NCBI GenBank assembly: GCA_028289405.1
Contig: JANQPP010000082.1
Location: forward strand, 1 to 64,000
Reading direction: 5' to 3'
Length of the DNA stretch: 64,000 bases
Origin: Pirellulales bacterium
GTDB lineage: Bacteria; Planctomycetota; Planctomycetia; Pirellulales; JANQPP01
The notes under the pieces are model-generated. The model saw nothing but the letters and a program-made list of their open reading frames with translations. It was not told the origin of the DNA and searched no databases. The translations under genes and the position numbers were made by a program. Below are positions 55,361 to 64,000 of this stretch, piece after piece (within the stretch, counting starts at the first letter, position 1; the number at the start of each line of letters is the position of its first letter).

Positions 55361-55651
55361 TCAGCGCGCCGCGAGCGCGGGAGCCGCCTCCCCGGCAGTG
55401 AAGCCAACCCCTTGAAAAACTTTGCGGTCAATCACGTCCGTGAATTTCACGCCCTGAATTTCGGCGTAGGGAACCACGGCGGTCCGGGCACCGAGCGTGT
55501 CTGGCGTACGGCGTTCCACGTAGATCATGTGCTCGCCGGTGAGGAATTCCACGAAAGGGAACTGATCGAACGAGACCACGAGGACCCCGCGGCGGGGCGT
55601 GCCCTTTGGCCATCGTTGAAAGAAATCCCGCCAAGCCGTGCTTTGATCCAT
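55361..55651 (-). CDS. Small conserved-looking protein of unknown function
   Basis: A 96-residue cytoplasmic protein starting at ATG 55651 (MDQSTAWRDFFQRWPKGTPR). The predicted strands VLVVSFDQFPFVEFL, MIYVERRTPDTLGARTAVV and IQGVKFTD suggest a small beta-rich fold. No motif was recognised. It stands alone between the Flp-like gene and aconitase, all on the minus strand, with about 280 bases on either side. The codon pattern agrees with real genes nearby. Confidence 0.6.
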   Translation of the reverse strand: MDQSTAWRDFFQRWPKGTPRRGVLVVSFDQFPFVEFLTGEHMIYVERRTPDTLGARTAVVPYAEIQGVKFTDVIDRKVFQGVGFTAGEAAPALAAR

Positions 55652-55927
55652 CGCCGTGTTCCGTTCGCTTCGTTGACCAGGGGAAACCGATTCCGCCAAA
55701 GCTAACATCGGCCCGCGCGGCAGCGGACTTTCAACGCTAGGGAAAGTGTCCGCGTGTTAACGATTTTTCCGCGCGTAGCGAGCGAATTGGTGGGATGACG
55801 ACCATTGTCAGTGAGGGGCCATGCGCGGGCGGCGAATACGCACCAAGTGTGCGCGACGCATCCACGGAACTGAAAATCACGTGTCCCCAACACCGAAAAA
55901 TGGCGGCACTTCGGGGGGAGTCACACG

Positions 55928-58645
55928 CTATTTCGCCGTGAGCAGGCGACGAAGCACCATTGGCAGGATTCCTCCGTGCCGGTAGTACTCCAACTCCACG
56001 GGCGTATCAATCCGCACGCGGACCGAGAAACGTTTCTCCGGCCCACCCGCCGGTCGCGCGATCACCTCCAACGTGTCCCCTGGCTGGAGGTTCTCGCCAG
56101 GCGCGGGAATGTCATAGACCTCTTCGCCAGTCAGCCCCAGCGATTGCCACGTCTGCCCTGAATCGAACTGCAAGGGAAGCACGCCCATGCCGACCAGGTT
56201 GCTGCGATGGATCCGTTCGTAGCTGGCGGCTAGCACGGCCCGTACGCCTAATAGAAGGGTCCCTTTGGCGGCCCAATCCCGGCTGCTCCCGGTGCCGTAT
56301 TCGGCGCCCGCGAGCACCAACAGCGGGACGCCTTCCTGGCGATATTTTTCGGCGGCGTCATACACCGGCATCTGCTTGCCGTCGGGCAGGTGCCGGGTGA
56401 TTCCTCCCTCCGTGCCGGGAGCGAGTTGGTTGCGGATGCGGATGTTGGCGAAGGTGCCTCGCGTCATCACGCGGTCATTTCCCCGCCGGGATCCGTAGCT
56501 ATTGAATTCCGCCGGTTGCACGCCGTTGCCCACGAGATATTTTCCTGCGGGGCTATTCGCCGCGATGGCGCCGGCGGGGGAAATATGGTCGGTCGTCACG
56601 GAATCCCCCAAGGCCAACAACACTCTGGCCCCCGCGATGGGAGTAATGGAATCCGGCTGGGCACCGATGCTGGTCAAAAAAGGTGGTTCCTGGATGTACG
56701 TGCTCTGCCCGTCCCATTGAAACAGATCATCCGTTTCGAATTCGATGGCGTTCCATTTCGGGTTGGACTGGAACACATTGTCATACCGCTTTCGGAACAT
56801 CTCCGGCTGGACATTTTGGCCCACGGCCTGTTTGACTTCGTCCGCACTAGGCCAAATATCCCGCAGGTAGACCGGCTGGCCGTCCTGCCCTGATCCCAAG
56901 GGTTCGTTCACCAGGTCGATATCGGTGGTGCCGGCGAGTGCGTAAGCCACGACCAGAGGAGGGCTGGCCAGGTAGTTGGCCTTCACCAGTGGGTTGACCC
57001 GGCCTTCGAAATTGCGATTGCCGCTGAGTACGGCGGAGGCCACGAGATCCCCCTCATTCACGGCTTGAGCCACCGGTTCGGGAAGCGGGCCGCTGTTGCC
57101 GATGCAAGTCGTGCAGCCGTAGCCGACGGTATGGAAACCAATCTCTCGGAGAGCATCGCCGAGGCCCGTATTCTCGAGATAATCGGTCACGACCCGCGAA
57201 CCTGGGGCCAAGCTCGTCTTTACATAGGGAGGCACCTTCAGTCCACGTGCCACAGCATTCCGGGCGAGCAGCCCGGCGGCCATCATCACGGAAGGATTGC
57301 TGGTATTGGTGCAACTCGTGATCGCCGCGATCACCACCGCGCCGTGTCCAATCGCCGTGGCGTCACCGTTGTGGCGGACATCCGCCGTCCGTTGGAGCTG
57401 CGCTTCATCGAGCGCGAAGCCACGTTCGCTGACCGGCGCACGCAAAGATTTATTAAATGATTCCTTCATCAAGGAGAGTGGCACGCGGTCCTGCGGACGT
57501 TTCGGTCCGGCCAAGCTAGGATCGACCGTACCCAGATCCAGGTTCAGCGTCTTCGTGAATTGTGGGCTGGGGCTGTCTTCGGCGTGAAATAGCTGTTGTT
57601 CCTTGGTGTACCGCTCGACGAGTTCGACCTCTTCATCCGTCCGACCGGTAAACCGGAGATATCGCAGCGTTTCCGCGTCCACGGGGAAGAAGCCCATGGT
57701 GGCTCCATATTCCGGGGACATGTTGGCGATGGTCGCTCGGTCGGCCAGAGACATGCTCGACAGGCCGGGTCCGAAGAATTCGACGAACTTCTCCACAACC
57801 CCTTCCCGCCGGAGCATTTCCGTGACCGTGAGCACCAGGTCGGTCGCGGTACTTCCGGAGGGAAGTGAGCCGGTAAGTTCCACGCCGATGACTTCCGGCA
57901 GGAGCATGTAAATGGGCTGGCCCAGCATGGCGGCTTCGGCTTCGATGCCCCCTACGCCCCAGCCTAGCACGCCCAGACCATTAATCATCGTGGTGTGGCT
58001 GTCCGTTCCCACGAGCGTATCGGGCACGGCGACTCGCTGGCCATCCTGCTCACGCAGGAAAACACATTGGGCCAGGAACTCCAAGTTAACCTGATGCACG
58101 ATGCCCACATTGGGCGGGACCACGCGGAAATTGTCGAAGGAGCTCTGCCCCCAACGCAGAAACTGATAGCGTTCGCGATTGCGCTGAAACTCCAGGTCCA
58201 CGTTCAAATCGAGCGCTTCGTCGCTGCCGAATCGGTCGACCTGGATCGAATGGTCCACGACCAGATCCGCTGGAATCAAGGGATTGATTCGCGTGGGATC
58301 TCCTCCCAGCCGCCGCATGGCGCTCCGCATCGCGGCCAGGTCCACCAGCGCCGGCACGCCCGTGAAATCTTGCAACACCACGCGAGCGGGAAGGAATGGA
58401 ATCTCCACTCTTTGGGCCTGTTCCGTGCCCCACGCGGCGATGTTTTTAACGTCCTGCTCATTCACGGGCTGACCGTCACAGCGGCGGAGGGCTGCTTCCA
58501 GCAAAAGCCGAATCGAATACGGCAGATCGGCGACGCGGCACAGCCCTTGGTCTTCCAGACGCGAAAGCCGATGGATGACAGCGGTTCCTTGTCCCGTGTC
58601 GAAGGTATCCGCCGCTCCGAATGGATTTTCAAGCCGCGTCGACAT
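55928..58645 (-). CDS. acnA: Aconitate hydratase A
   Basis: A 905-residue aconitase of the AcnA/IRP type, which converts citrate to isocitrate in the TCA cycle. The [4Fe-4S] cysteines are visible in [15 protein letters not shown] and [12 protein letters not shown]. Other marks are [36 protein letters not shown] and the swivel-domain segment [15 protein letters not shown]. Length is normal. The start at ATG 58645 (MSTRLENPF) is the obvious one. No neighbouring TCA gene is present; glnS is 157 bases upstream on the same strand. The Fe-S carrier Mrp is encoded elsewhere in the window. Confidence 0.97.
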   Translation of the reverse strand: MSTRLENPFGAADTFDTGQGTAVIHRLSRLEDQGLCRVADLPYSIRLLLEAALRRCDGQPVNEQDVKNIAAWGTEQAQRVEIPFLPARVVLQDFTGVPALVDLAAMRSAMRRLGGDPTRINPLIPADLVVDHSIQVDRFGSDEALDLNVDLEFQRNRERYQFLRWGQSSFDNFRVVPPNVGIVHQVNLEFLAQCVFLREQDGQRVAVPDTLVGTDSHTTMINGLGVLGWGVGGIEAEAAMLGQPIYMLLPEVIGVELTGSLPSGSTATDLVLTVTEMLRREGVVEKFVEFFGPGLSSMSLADRATIANMSPEYGATMGFFPVDAETLRYLRFTGRTDEEVELVERYTKEQQLFHAEDSPSPQFTKTLNLDLGTVDPSLAGPKRPQDRVPLSLMKESFNKSLRAPVSERGFALDEAQLQRTADVRHNGDATAIGHGAVVIAAITSCTNTSNPSVMMAAGLLARNAVARGLKVPPYVKTSLAPGSRVVTDYLENTGLGDALREIGFHTVGYGCTTCIGNSGPLPEPVAQAVNEGDLVASAVLSGNRNFEGRVNPLVKANYLASPPLVVAYALAGTTDIDLVNEPLGSGQDGQPVYLRDIWPSADEVKQAVGQNVQPEMFRKRYDNVFQSNPKWNAIEFETDDLFQWDGQSTYIQEPPFLTSIGAQPDSITPIAGARVLLALGDSVTTDHISPAGAIAANSPAGKYLVGNGVQPAEFNSYGSRRGNDRVMTRGTFANIRIRNQLAPGTEGGITRHLPDGKQMPVYDAAEKYRQEGVPLLVLAGAEYGTGSSRDWAAKGTLLLGVRAVLAASYERIHRSNLVGMGVLPLQFDSGQTWQSLGLTGEEVYDIPAPGENLQPGDTLEVIARPAGGPEKRFSVRVRIDTPVELEYYRHGGILPMVLRRLLTAK

Positions 58646-58802
58646 ATGCCACCCTTGTCATGAAAGCAAAATTAGTACGGTTGCCAGGAATCCGCGCCGG
58701 GTGCGGAAATCAGGATGCTGCCCGTGATTGTACGCCTCGCGACTTTCCTGGAAAGGTCCGTCGCTTCCCTTGTCCGGCCCGAGGGAATCGAGACGAAACG
58801 TG

Positions 58803-60509
58803 TCATTTGCCCGCGGCTTGTTGGGCTTTTTCGACTTTGGCCCAAGTATCACGTAGCGTCACGCTACGATTGAAAACCGGTGCATTCGGCTGGGAATCCG
58901 GATCCACGCAAAAATATCCCAACCGCTCGAATTGGAACTGTTCTCCCGCCACGGCGCTGGCCAAGCTGGGCTCCAAGCAGCAATCCGTCAGCGTTTCCAG
59001 GGAGTCGGGATTGAGATGGTCCAAGAAACTCCCGCCGTCGGGAACATCGATCGGGTCGGGTACGCGAAACAGATGGTCGTACAGGCGAACCTCGGCGCGA
59101 ATCGCGTGTTCGGCGGAAACCCAGTGGATAGTCCCTTTCACTTTGCGTCCATCCGGCGCGTTTCCACCGCGTGTTTCGGGATCGTATGTGCAACGCAGTT
59201 CGGTGATTTCTCCCGTTTCCGGATCTTTCACGACCTCCTCGCAGCGGATGAAAAAAGCGTAACGCAGTCGGACCTCTTTCCCCGGTGCCAAGCGAAAGAA
59301 CTTCTTGGGCGGGTCCTCGCGAAAATCATCCTGCTCGATGTAGAGTTCACGAGAGAAGGGTATTTGGCGTGTGCCGGCGCTCGGGGCTTCGGGGTTGTTA
59401 ACCGCTTCCAAGAACTCGCTTTTTCCTTCCGGGTAATTCGTGATCACGACACGTAAGGGGCGCAGTACCGCCGCCACGCGTGGCGCTACGCGATTGAGAT
59501 GCTCCCTGAGTGAATTCTCCAGCACATGCATGTCGATCATCGCGTTGAATTTGGAGATGCCGATCCGTTCGCAAAAGTTGCGGATTGCTTCGGGCGTGTA
59601 ACCCCGCCGACGGAGCCCCGCCAAAGTCGGCATGCGGGGATCATCCCATCCGCGCACGTGTTGGTCGCGCACCAATTCCAATAGCCGGCGTTTGCTCATC
59701 ACCGTGTGCGTGAGGCTGAGCCGGGCGAACTCGATCTGACGGGGGTGATGGATTTCCAACTCTTCCAGAAACCAGTCATACAGCGGGCGGTGGTGCTCGA
59801 ATTCCAGCGTGCAGATCGAATGCGTGATTCCTTCCAAAGAATCGCTTTGTCCATGGGCGAAATCGTACGTCGGATAGATGCACCACGCGTTTCCCGTCCG
59901 ATGGTGATGAGCATGTAGGATGCGGTACATGACCGGATCCCGCAGGTTCACGTTGGCGGCGGCCATGTCGATTTTGGCCCGCAACACCTTGGAGCCATCG
60001 GGGAATTTGCCGGCCCGCATGCGGTCGAGGAGATCAAGATTCTCCTCCACGCTCCGTTCGCGGTAGGGGCTTTCTCTTCCCGGTTCGGTCAGCGTGCCCC
60101 GGTACTCACGGATTTCGTCTGCGGTCAAATCACATACGTAGGCTTTTCCCTGGCGTATGAGCTTGCGAGCGAAATCATAGAGCTGCTCGAAATAGTCGGA
60201 CGCGAAGAACAGCCGGTCTTCCCAATCAAAGCCGAGCCAGCGGATGTCTTCTTGAATTGAATCGACGTACTCCACATCCTCTTTCGTGGGATTGGTGTCG
60301 TCAAACCGCAGATTGCACAGTCCGCCCGAGTACCGCGCGGCGATGCCGAAATTCAAGCAAATCGATTTGGCATGGCCGATGTGCAGATAGCCGTTCGGTT
60401 CGGGAGGAAACCGCGTATGGACCCGGCCTTGGAAACGTCTGGTATCTTCATCCTGGGCCAGGATTTCCTCAATGAAATTTTTGGAAACGGATTTCGATTC
60501 GCTGCTCAT
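58803..60509 (-). CDS. glnS: Glutaminyl-tRNA synthetase
   Basis: A 568-residue class I GlnRS. Visible signatures: [20 protein letters not shown] (HIGH motif region, near residue 35), the Asp/Asn-rich [15 protein letters not shown], and the VMSKRRL variant of KMSKS. The C-terminal anticodon-binding beta-barrels ([15 protein letters not shown] to [13 protein letters not shown]) complete the enzyme. Bacteria that encode GlnRS directly charge tRNA-Gln and may lack GatCAB-dependent Gln-tRNA synthesis. Start ATG 60509 is preferred over GTG 60518, three codons upstream; the difference is trivial. Confidence 0.97.
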   Translation of the reverse strand: MSSESKSVSKNFIEEILAQDEDTRRFQGRVHTRFPPEPNGYLHIGHAKSICLNFGIAARYSGGLCNLRFDDTNPTKEDVEYVDSIQEDIRWLGFDWEDRLFFASDYFEQLYDFARKLIRQGKAYVCDLTADEIREYRGTLTEPGRESPYRERSVEENLDLLDRMRAGKFPDGSKVLRAKIDMAAANVNLRDPVMYRILHAHHHRTGNAWCIYPTYDFAHGQSDSLEGITHSICTLEFEHHRPLYDWFLEELEIHHPRQIEFARLSLTHTVMSKRRLLELVRDQHVRGWDDPRMPTLAGLRRRGYTPEAIRNFCERIGISKFNAMIDMHVLENSLREHLNRVAPRVAAVLRPLRVVITNYPEGKSEFLEAVNNPEAPSAGTRQIPFSRELYIEQDDFREDPPKKFFRLAPGKEVRLRYAFFIRCEEVVKDPETGEITELRCTYDPETRGGNAPDGRKVKGTIHWVSAEHAIRAEVRLYDHLFRVPDPIDVPDGGSFLDHLNPDSLETLTDCCLEPSLASAVAGEQFQFERLGYFCVDPDSQPNAPVFNRSVTLRDTWAKVEKAQQAAGK

Positions 60510-60648
60510 GGATCCCACTGACGTGCCGCGAAAGAAAAGTGACCTATGAACTCACGCCGCAGGAATGTTAGCTCACGGCGCCAGCCATGCACAGAGCGGA
60601 CCATCACGCCTATCGAGGTCAGCGAGGAGTGCGGCGGACATCCTGGCT

Positions 60649-61614
60649 TCAAGGCTTGAACATTCCCAGGATGCCGTAGACGATTCCCGCCACGGCAGCT
60701 CCTCCGGCCACGGCGATGAAGATACCGAGTTGGGCGACGAGAAACAAAGTGAGCAGAGTCCCCAGGTATGCCACCACCGTCACCAACATCCGCCGCTGCT
60801 TGAATTCATCCTCGGAACCCTTCTCCGCGGGCTCCTCATCTTCCGCGTCATCGGACCCCGCCGTCGCGGAGGGAACTGGCGGAGCATCGCTGGCGGCGGT
60901 TTTGGGGAAATGCTCGGCAATCACCTGATTGATTTCGGCCACCGTGCAGATCACCGTCCGCACCGGCATCCCCAATCGCAACCGCAATTCTTCTTCGATA
61001 TCGGGCCGCAGCAGATTCGGTGAGGCCATGAGCAGCGTTCCGTCATCCACCATCACCGGGGCACAGGAGTGTTGCCGCGCGATCAAATTGGGGACTTTCG
61101 GAACCCATTCCTCGTCCAAGCCAACGTCGGCCAGTTCGACGAAAGGCAGCCCTTCGGCTTCGGCATAAATCTGCATGGAGATTTCAGGCCGCGTGAATTT
61201 TTGCTGGACCACCGCGTCCCGCATGTCCAGCCCCACGGCATTCGCGTAGTTCTGGGCCTTCTGAAGTTGTTCCTGAGTGACGACCTGGCGAGCGACCAGC
61301 AATTGCTCGAAGGTCCTCCGCTTGCGGGGCCCCTTCTCGGCACGGCCCATGGAGGCGTCATACTCCTCCTTGCGGGACATGTCCGTGAGGCAGAGCATGG
61401 CCCGGGCCAGCTCATTCAACAAATCCTGGGACTGTTGGGCAAAATCGCCCGCCGCGTACTTCCGCACATGGGCATTCATCTTGCGGTAGTGCGAGCGAAT
61501 GCGGGCCGGATCATCCTCGAACTTTTTCAGACGCAGAAGCTGGTAATAATTTAGCGGACGGTCCGCGATCTCGATCCCCAGCCAATCGCGGTAAACGTCA
61601 AGATCCGTGGCCAT
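60649..61614 (-). CDS. J-domain-like / MshEN / membrane protein
   Basis: A 321-residue protein. Residues 1-95 match the planctomycete J-like N-terminus: YRDWLGIEIADRPLNYYQLL, then RIRSHYRKMNAHVRKYA and EEYDASM; the HPD tripeptide of true DnaJ is absent. Residues about 105-220 form a GspE-N/MshEN-like domain (FEQLLVARQVVTQEQLQKAQ, FVELADVGLDEEWVPKVPN). An acidic linker (DDAEDEEPAEKGSEDEF) precedes two membrane helices (MLVTVVAYLGTLLTLFLVAQ and AVAGGAAVAGIVYGILGMF). It lies 108 bases downstream of the Hsp70 gene, so a chaperone partnership or a membrane-linked sensor is likely. This is inference from context. Confidence 0.85.
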   Translation of the reverse strand: MATDLDVYRDWLGIEIADRPLNYYQLLRLKKFEDDPARIRSHYRKMNAHVRKYAAGDFAQQSQDLLNELARAMLCLTDMSRKEEYDASMGRAEKGPRKRRTFEQLLVARQVVTQEQLQKAQNYANAVGLDMRDAVVQQKFTRPEISMQIYAEAEGLPFVELADVGLDEEWVPKVPNLIARQHSCAPVMVDDGTLLMASPNLLRPDIEEELRLRLGMPVRTVICTVAEINQVIAEHFPKTAASDAPPVPSATAGSDDAEDEEPAEKGSEDEFKQRRMLVTVVAYLGTLLTLFLVAQLGIFIAVAGGAAVAGIVYGILGMFKP

Positions 61615-61722
61615 GAAGTGCCCTGGTTTGCTATGGCTGTCGTTTCGAGAGGGAATCTAGGAGCAAGCAGTAGTAGGCCGTCTGCGAGCTCCACTTTCGA
61701 GGTCGAAACTCATTTCCGCGTA

Positions 61723-63300
61723 CTATTCGACAATATATTCGTCGGCCAGATGGGAATACGCGTCCACTTGCTGGTCGTCAAGCACGCCGCGGCGTTCGAT
61801 TTCGATGGAGGCAGCTTCTCCCCCTTTTAAGCTTTGCGCCTCCACGCGAATTCGTCCAGACTTGTCAAAAGAATATGTCACTTCAACGGGAGAACCCCGA
61901 GGCAGGCTTTCCGGCAGATTCGTGATGTGGCAATTTCCCAAAAGGGAGCAAGCATGGGGATCAGGTGCGTCCCCTTCGGTGACTTTCACGTTCACGCGAC
62001 GCTGCCCTTCCTGGTTCGTGGCGAATTTTTGCGATACCTGCACGGGCAGGCGCGTGTTACGGGGAATCATCACGTGATTGACAACCTTGCCGGTTTTCGG
62101 GTTTTTCGCGACCACGCCCAGCCCATGTGAATTAACGTCTTCCTGATTCACGGCCGCGAGCAGCTTCCGAACTTTGTCTTGCATCTCGCTGTGCTCGGGA
62201 CGGAATTTCGCTTCCAAGATCGCGGCGTGAATGGCCGCACCCTGCGCGACCGCGGTGAGTGGATTTACATCCCGGGAACTCTCGATTCCCAACAGATCGG
62301 AAAGCCGACGTGAGACCCAAGGCATGAACGTCGAGCCTCCCACGAGCACGAACGCGTCAAGATCGGTGCCGGCGACCTTGGCCTGTTCCAAGACAAGTTC
62401 CGTTGTGTCCAAGGATCTTTGAGCCAAGTCGGCGGTGAGCTCTTCGAACTGTGTCCGCGTCACGGGAACCATAATTTCGTGATCCTTGTAACGGCAAGGA
62501 ATTTCCGTCGACTCCGACTCGGACAAGGCAATTTTTGCCTGGTCGCAGTCATAGTGCAGCAGTTGAATCGCGGCGGGGGATTCGCGTGGATCCGAACCAT
62601 GTTGTTTGATGAACTCCTCGCAGACATAGTCGACCAGCCGGTCGTTCCAATCGACACCGCCAAGCTGGACGTCTCCGTCGGTGGCGAGTACTTGAAAGTG
62701 CGTGGGTGTATAGCTCACCACGGTCACATCGAAGGTCCCGCCGCCGAGATCGTAAACCAGTGCCAAACGCGGCTGGTGCCCCTCTTTTTCTTTTTGGCCC
62801 AATTCGCCGCGTTTCCAGGCGTAGGTGAGCGTGGCGGCGGTCGGTTCGTTGATAATGTCGATCACGTTGATGCCGGCAATACGTCCGGCATCTTGCGTGG
62901 CCTTACGGCGAGAGTCATTAAAGTAATAGGGGACCGTGATCACGGCGTTGCCCACTTTGCCAATGTGTCGCTCGGCGTCTTGACGGAGTTTTTTGAGAAT
63001 CAGCGCCGACAAGAATTCCGGCGTGATTTCATGCCCGTCAAAAGTGCGTTTGAACTGTTCGTTCCCCATGTGCCGTTTGATACGTTCGACGACGTTTTGG
63101 GGATCCTCCATGGCAGCCCGTAGCCGATTGGGACCCACGACGACATGGCCACTTTCGGCCAACAAGATCAAGCTGGGCGTTTCAAATTCATCATCATCAT
63201 TGGCCAACGGAGTGGGATTCCCCTCTTCATCGAGATAGGCGATCGTGGAGAAAGTGGTCCCCAGGTCAATGCCGACGGTCGCGCCTTCGTTAAATTCCAT
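61723..63300 (-). CDS. Short Hsp70/DnaK-like protein lacking the C-terminal lid
   Basis: A 525-residue Hsp70-family protein. The nucleotide-binding domain has VGIDLGTTFSTIAYLDEEG, NEPTAATLTYAWKRG, YDLGGGTFDVTVVSY and FVLVGGSTFMPWV in the normal order. The linker and a beta substrate-binding part follow (VNHVMIPRNTRLPVQVSQ to SIEIERRGVL), but the sequence stops near residue 525, so the alpha-helical lid (about 100 residues in DnaK) is absent. The start is at ATG 63300, matching the family; the open frame to 63333 is rejected. It is followed by a membrane-anchored J-like protein, a clear pair. Another, complete DnaK is expected elsewhere in the genome. Confidence 0.93.
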   Translation of the reverse strand: MEFNEGATVGIDLGTTFSTIAYLDEEGNPTPLANDDDEFETPSLILLAESGHVVVGPNRLRAAMEDPQNVVERIKRHMGNEQFKRTFDGHEITPEFLSALILKKLRQDAERHIGKVGNAVITVPYYFNDSRRKATQDAGRIAGINVIDIINEPTAATLTYAWKRGELGQKEKEGHQPRLALVYDLGGGTFDVTVVSYTPTHFQVLATDGDVQLGGVDWNDRLVDYVCEEFIKQHGSDPRESPAAIQLLHYDCDQAKIALSESESTEIPCRYKDHEIMVPVTRTQFEELTADLAQRSLDTTELVLEQAKVAGTDLDAFVLVGGSTFMPWVSRRLSDLLGIESSRDVNPLTAVAQGAAIHAAILEAKFRPEHSEMQDKVRKLLAAVNQEDVNSHGLGVVAKNPKTGKVVNHVMIPRNTRLPVQVSQKFATNQEGQRRVNVKVTEGDAPDPHACSLLGNCHITNLPESLPRGSPVEVTYSFDKSGRIRVEAQSLKGGEAASIEIERRGVLDDQQVDAYSHLADEYIVE

Positions 63301-63849
63301 GTGTGTGAACCCAAGTGATCCGGTAAGCGGCAATACTCGCGTACCTTGCCGGTTCTTCCACCTGTTGAAGGAGAAGATGAACGGATGTCGCGAGCGGGAA
63401 AAAGCACGAAGATAAGGACTTGATTTTCAGTTCCCCCGCGCCGTCCGTCAAGTTTTTCTTGGCTTTTGCCCGCTTCTTTTAGCGATATTTGCCGCTCGGT
63501 GCCGCGTGTTTCCTCCTCTAGCAAAGAGAACTTTTTTCCCTATCCGAGGAGACACGACCCTTGATCCACCACGTGAGAACCGCGCCTTGTATATTGGCCT
63601 GCGGCTTGTGACGAGTTTTTCCGACAATTAGGATGGTTACACGTGAAGAAGAGATTTCGATCGTGTTCAATTTTGTTCCTGCCTATTCGACGATGATTTC
63701 CTCGGGAACTTGCCGCGCGGGCTGGCACTGGCGTCCTCCTCTGCGACCTGTATGCATGACGGCGGCACACGTTAATCTCCGACAAGCCAGAGCCCACAAC
63801 CCAGCGACACCGCTCGTCGTCCGCGCCGATGATCTCATGGAGCATTCAC
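63301..63849. other. Divergent region before the last gene
   Basis: About 550 bases with no supported gene, though frames of roughly 100 codons exist on both strands at 63540-63941 without motifs. It holds the Hsp70 promoter and that of the secreted-protein gene. I saw no CIRCE element and no sigma32-like box that I would defend. Confidence 0.4.
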
Positions 63850-64000
63850 ATGACCAGGAAGGTTTGCACACTCACTTTTGTCGCATTGATGCTCGGTCTT
63901 TGGTGCGTCTCCGAAATTCCCGCCATCACGATTCAACTTGATTACCGTTTCGACACGCAAAATTTCTTTGATACCGAAGAAAAACGGGCGGCCATCACCG
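63850..64000 (+). CDS. Secreted protein, N-terminus only
   Basis: An ATG at 63850 with GGAG 7 bases upstream opens a frame to the end of the window, 50 codons. It codes for a signal peptide (CTLTFVALMLGLWCVSEIPA) and a mature start ITIQLDYRFDTQNFF followed by DTEEKRAAIT. This opening resembles planctomycete secreted proteins, often with a PEP-CTERM end, that share 'Y.(Y/F)D(T/S)..FF' near the N-terminus; the C-terminus is off the window. Function is unknown. Confidence 0.75.
   Translation, partial: MTRKVCTLTFVALMLGLWCVSEIPAITIQLDYRFDTQNFFDTEEKRAAIT

Noticed and set aside
63540-63845. Minus-strand frame of about 100 codons before the last gene
   Set aside because: No ribosome site, no motif, overlaps the start of the convincing secreted-protein gene.

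Overview
The window is about 57-60% GC by eye, densely coded, and reads as chromosomal DNA of a member of the Planctomycetota, most like the Pirellulales. The evidence is the gene repertoire: a DUF1501 protein paired with a DUF1549/DUF1553 'planctomycete cytochrome' protein, a DUF1559 prepilin-like protein, a planctomycete-style FlgM, a degenerate J-domain N-terminus of the kind common in planctomycetes, a Tat-exported Gfo/Idh/MocA oxidoreductase with an epimerase, and very large pseudopilin-type proteins. I see no transposase, integrase, phage gene or CRISPR array. The order is estimated from repertoire only.

Layout. 1-7.4 kb (minus strand): cytochrome protein, DUF1501 protein, selB and the first 323 codons of selA, probably one transcript; selA/selB imply selenocysteine use, though no tRNA-Sec or selenoprotein is visible here. 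7.4-8.4 kb is the longest stretch without a gene. 8.4-10.5 kb (plus): FlgM-like anti-sigma-28 factor, a small receiver-like protein, and the Mrp/ApbC Fe-S carrier; a short shared repeat follows two of these stop codons. 10.6-16.2 kb (minus): RND exporter, PQQ-type beta-propeller with EF-hands, inositol-phosphatase/HisN-like enzyme, DksA-like zinc finger protein with a good sigma70-type promoter. 16.4-26.5 kb: a large FecR/anti-sigma-like membrane protein, a TIGR03032 protein, a DUF1559 protein, an M28 peptidase with two PDZ domains, tRNA-Arg(CCU), an exported PCMT-type methyltransferase and an exported gluzincin-like protein.

26.7-43.0 kb (minus) is the dominant feature: a 16-kb type IV pilus / type II secretion-like locus. 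In transcription order it encodes a PilB/GspE ATPase, PilT, a second PilB/GspE ATPase, PilC/GspF, four tightly packed pseudopilins and a 1727-residue GspK/PilX-like protein. No secretin, prepilin peptidase or PilM/N/O lies in the window.

43-55.7 kb holds a Kef-type antiporter, a di-haem peroxidase with an NHL-type propeller, a small Cys-rich lipoprotein, a ThDP-dependent decarboxylase, LexA, and a plus-strand DoxX-like / Gfo-Idh-MocA / sugar epimerase operon, followed by two small minus-strand genes. 55.9-63.3 kb (minus): aconitase, glutaminyl-tRNA synthetase, and a pair of a lidless Hsp70 with a J-like/MshEN/membrane protein. A secreted-protein gene starts at 63850 and runs off the end.

Novelty: the strongest candidates for an undescribed system are (i) the pilus-like locus with its giant GspK-like component and two ATPases, and (ii) the short Hsp70 with a membrane-anchored J-like plus MshEN protein. 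Both are inferences from domain content and gene order.
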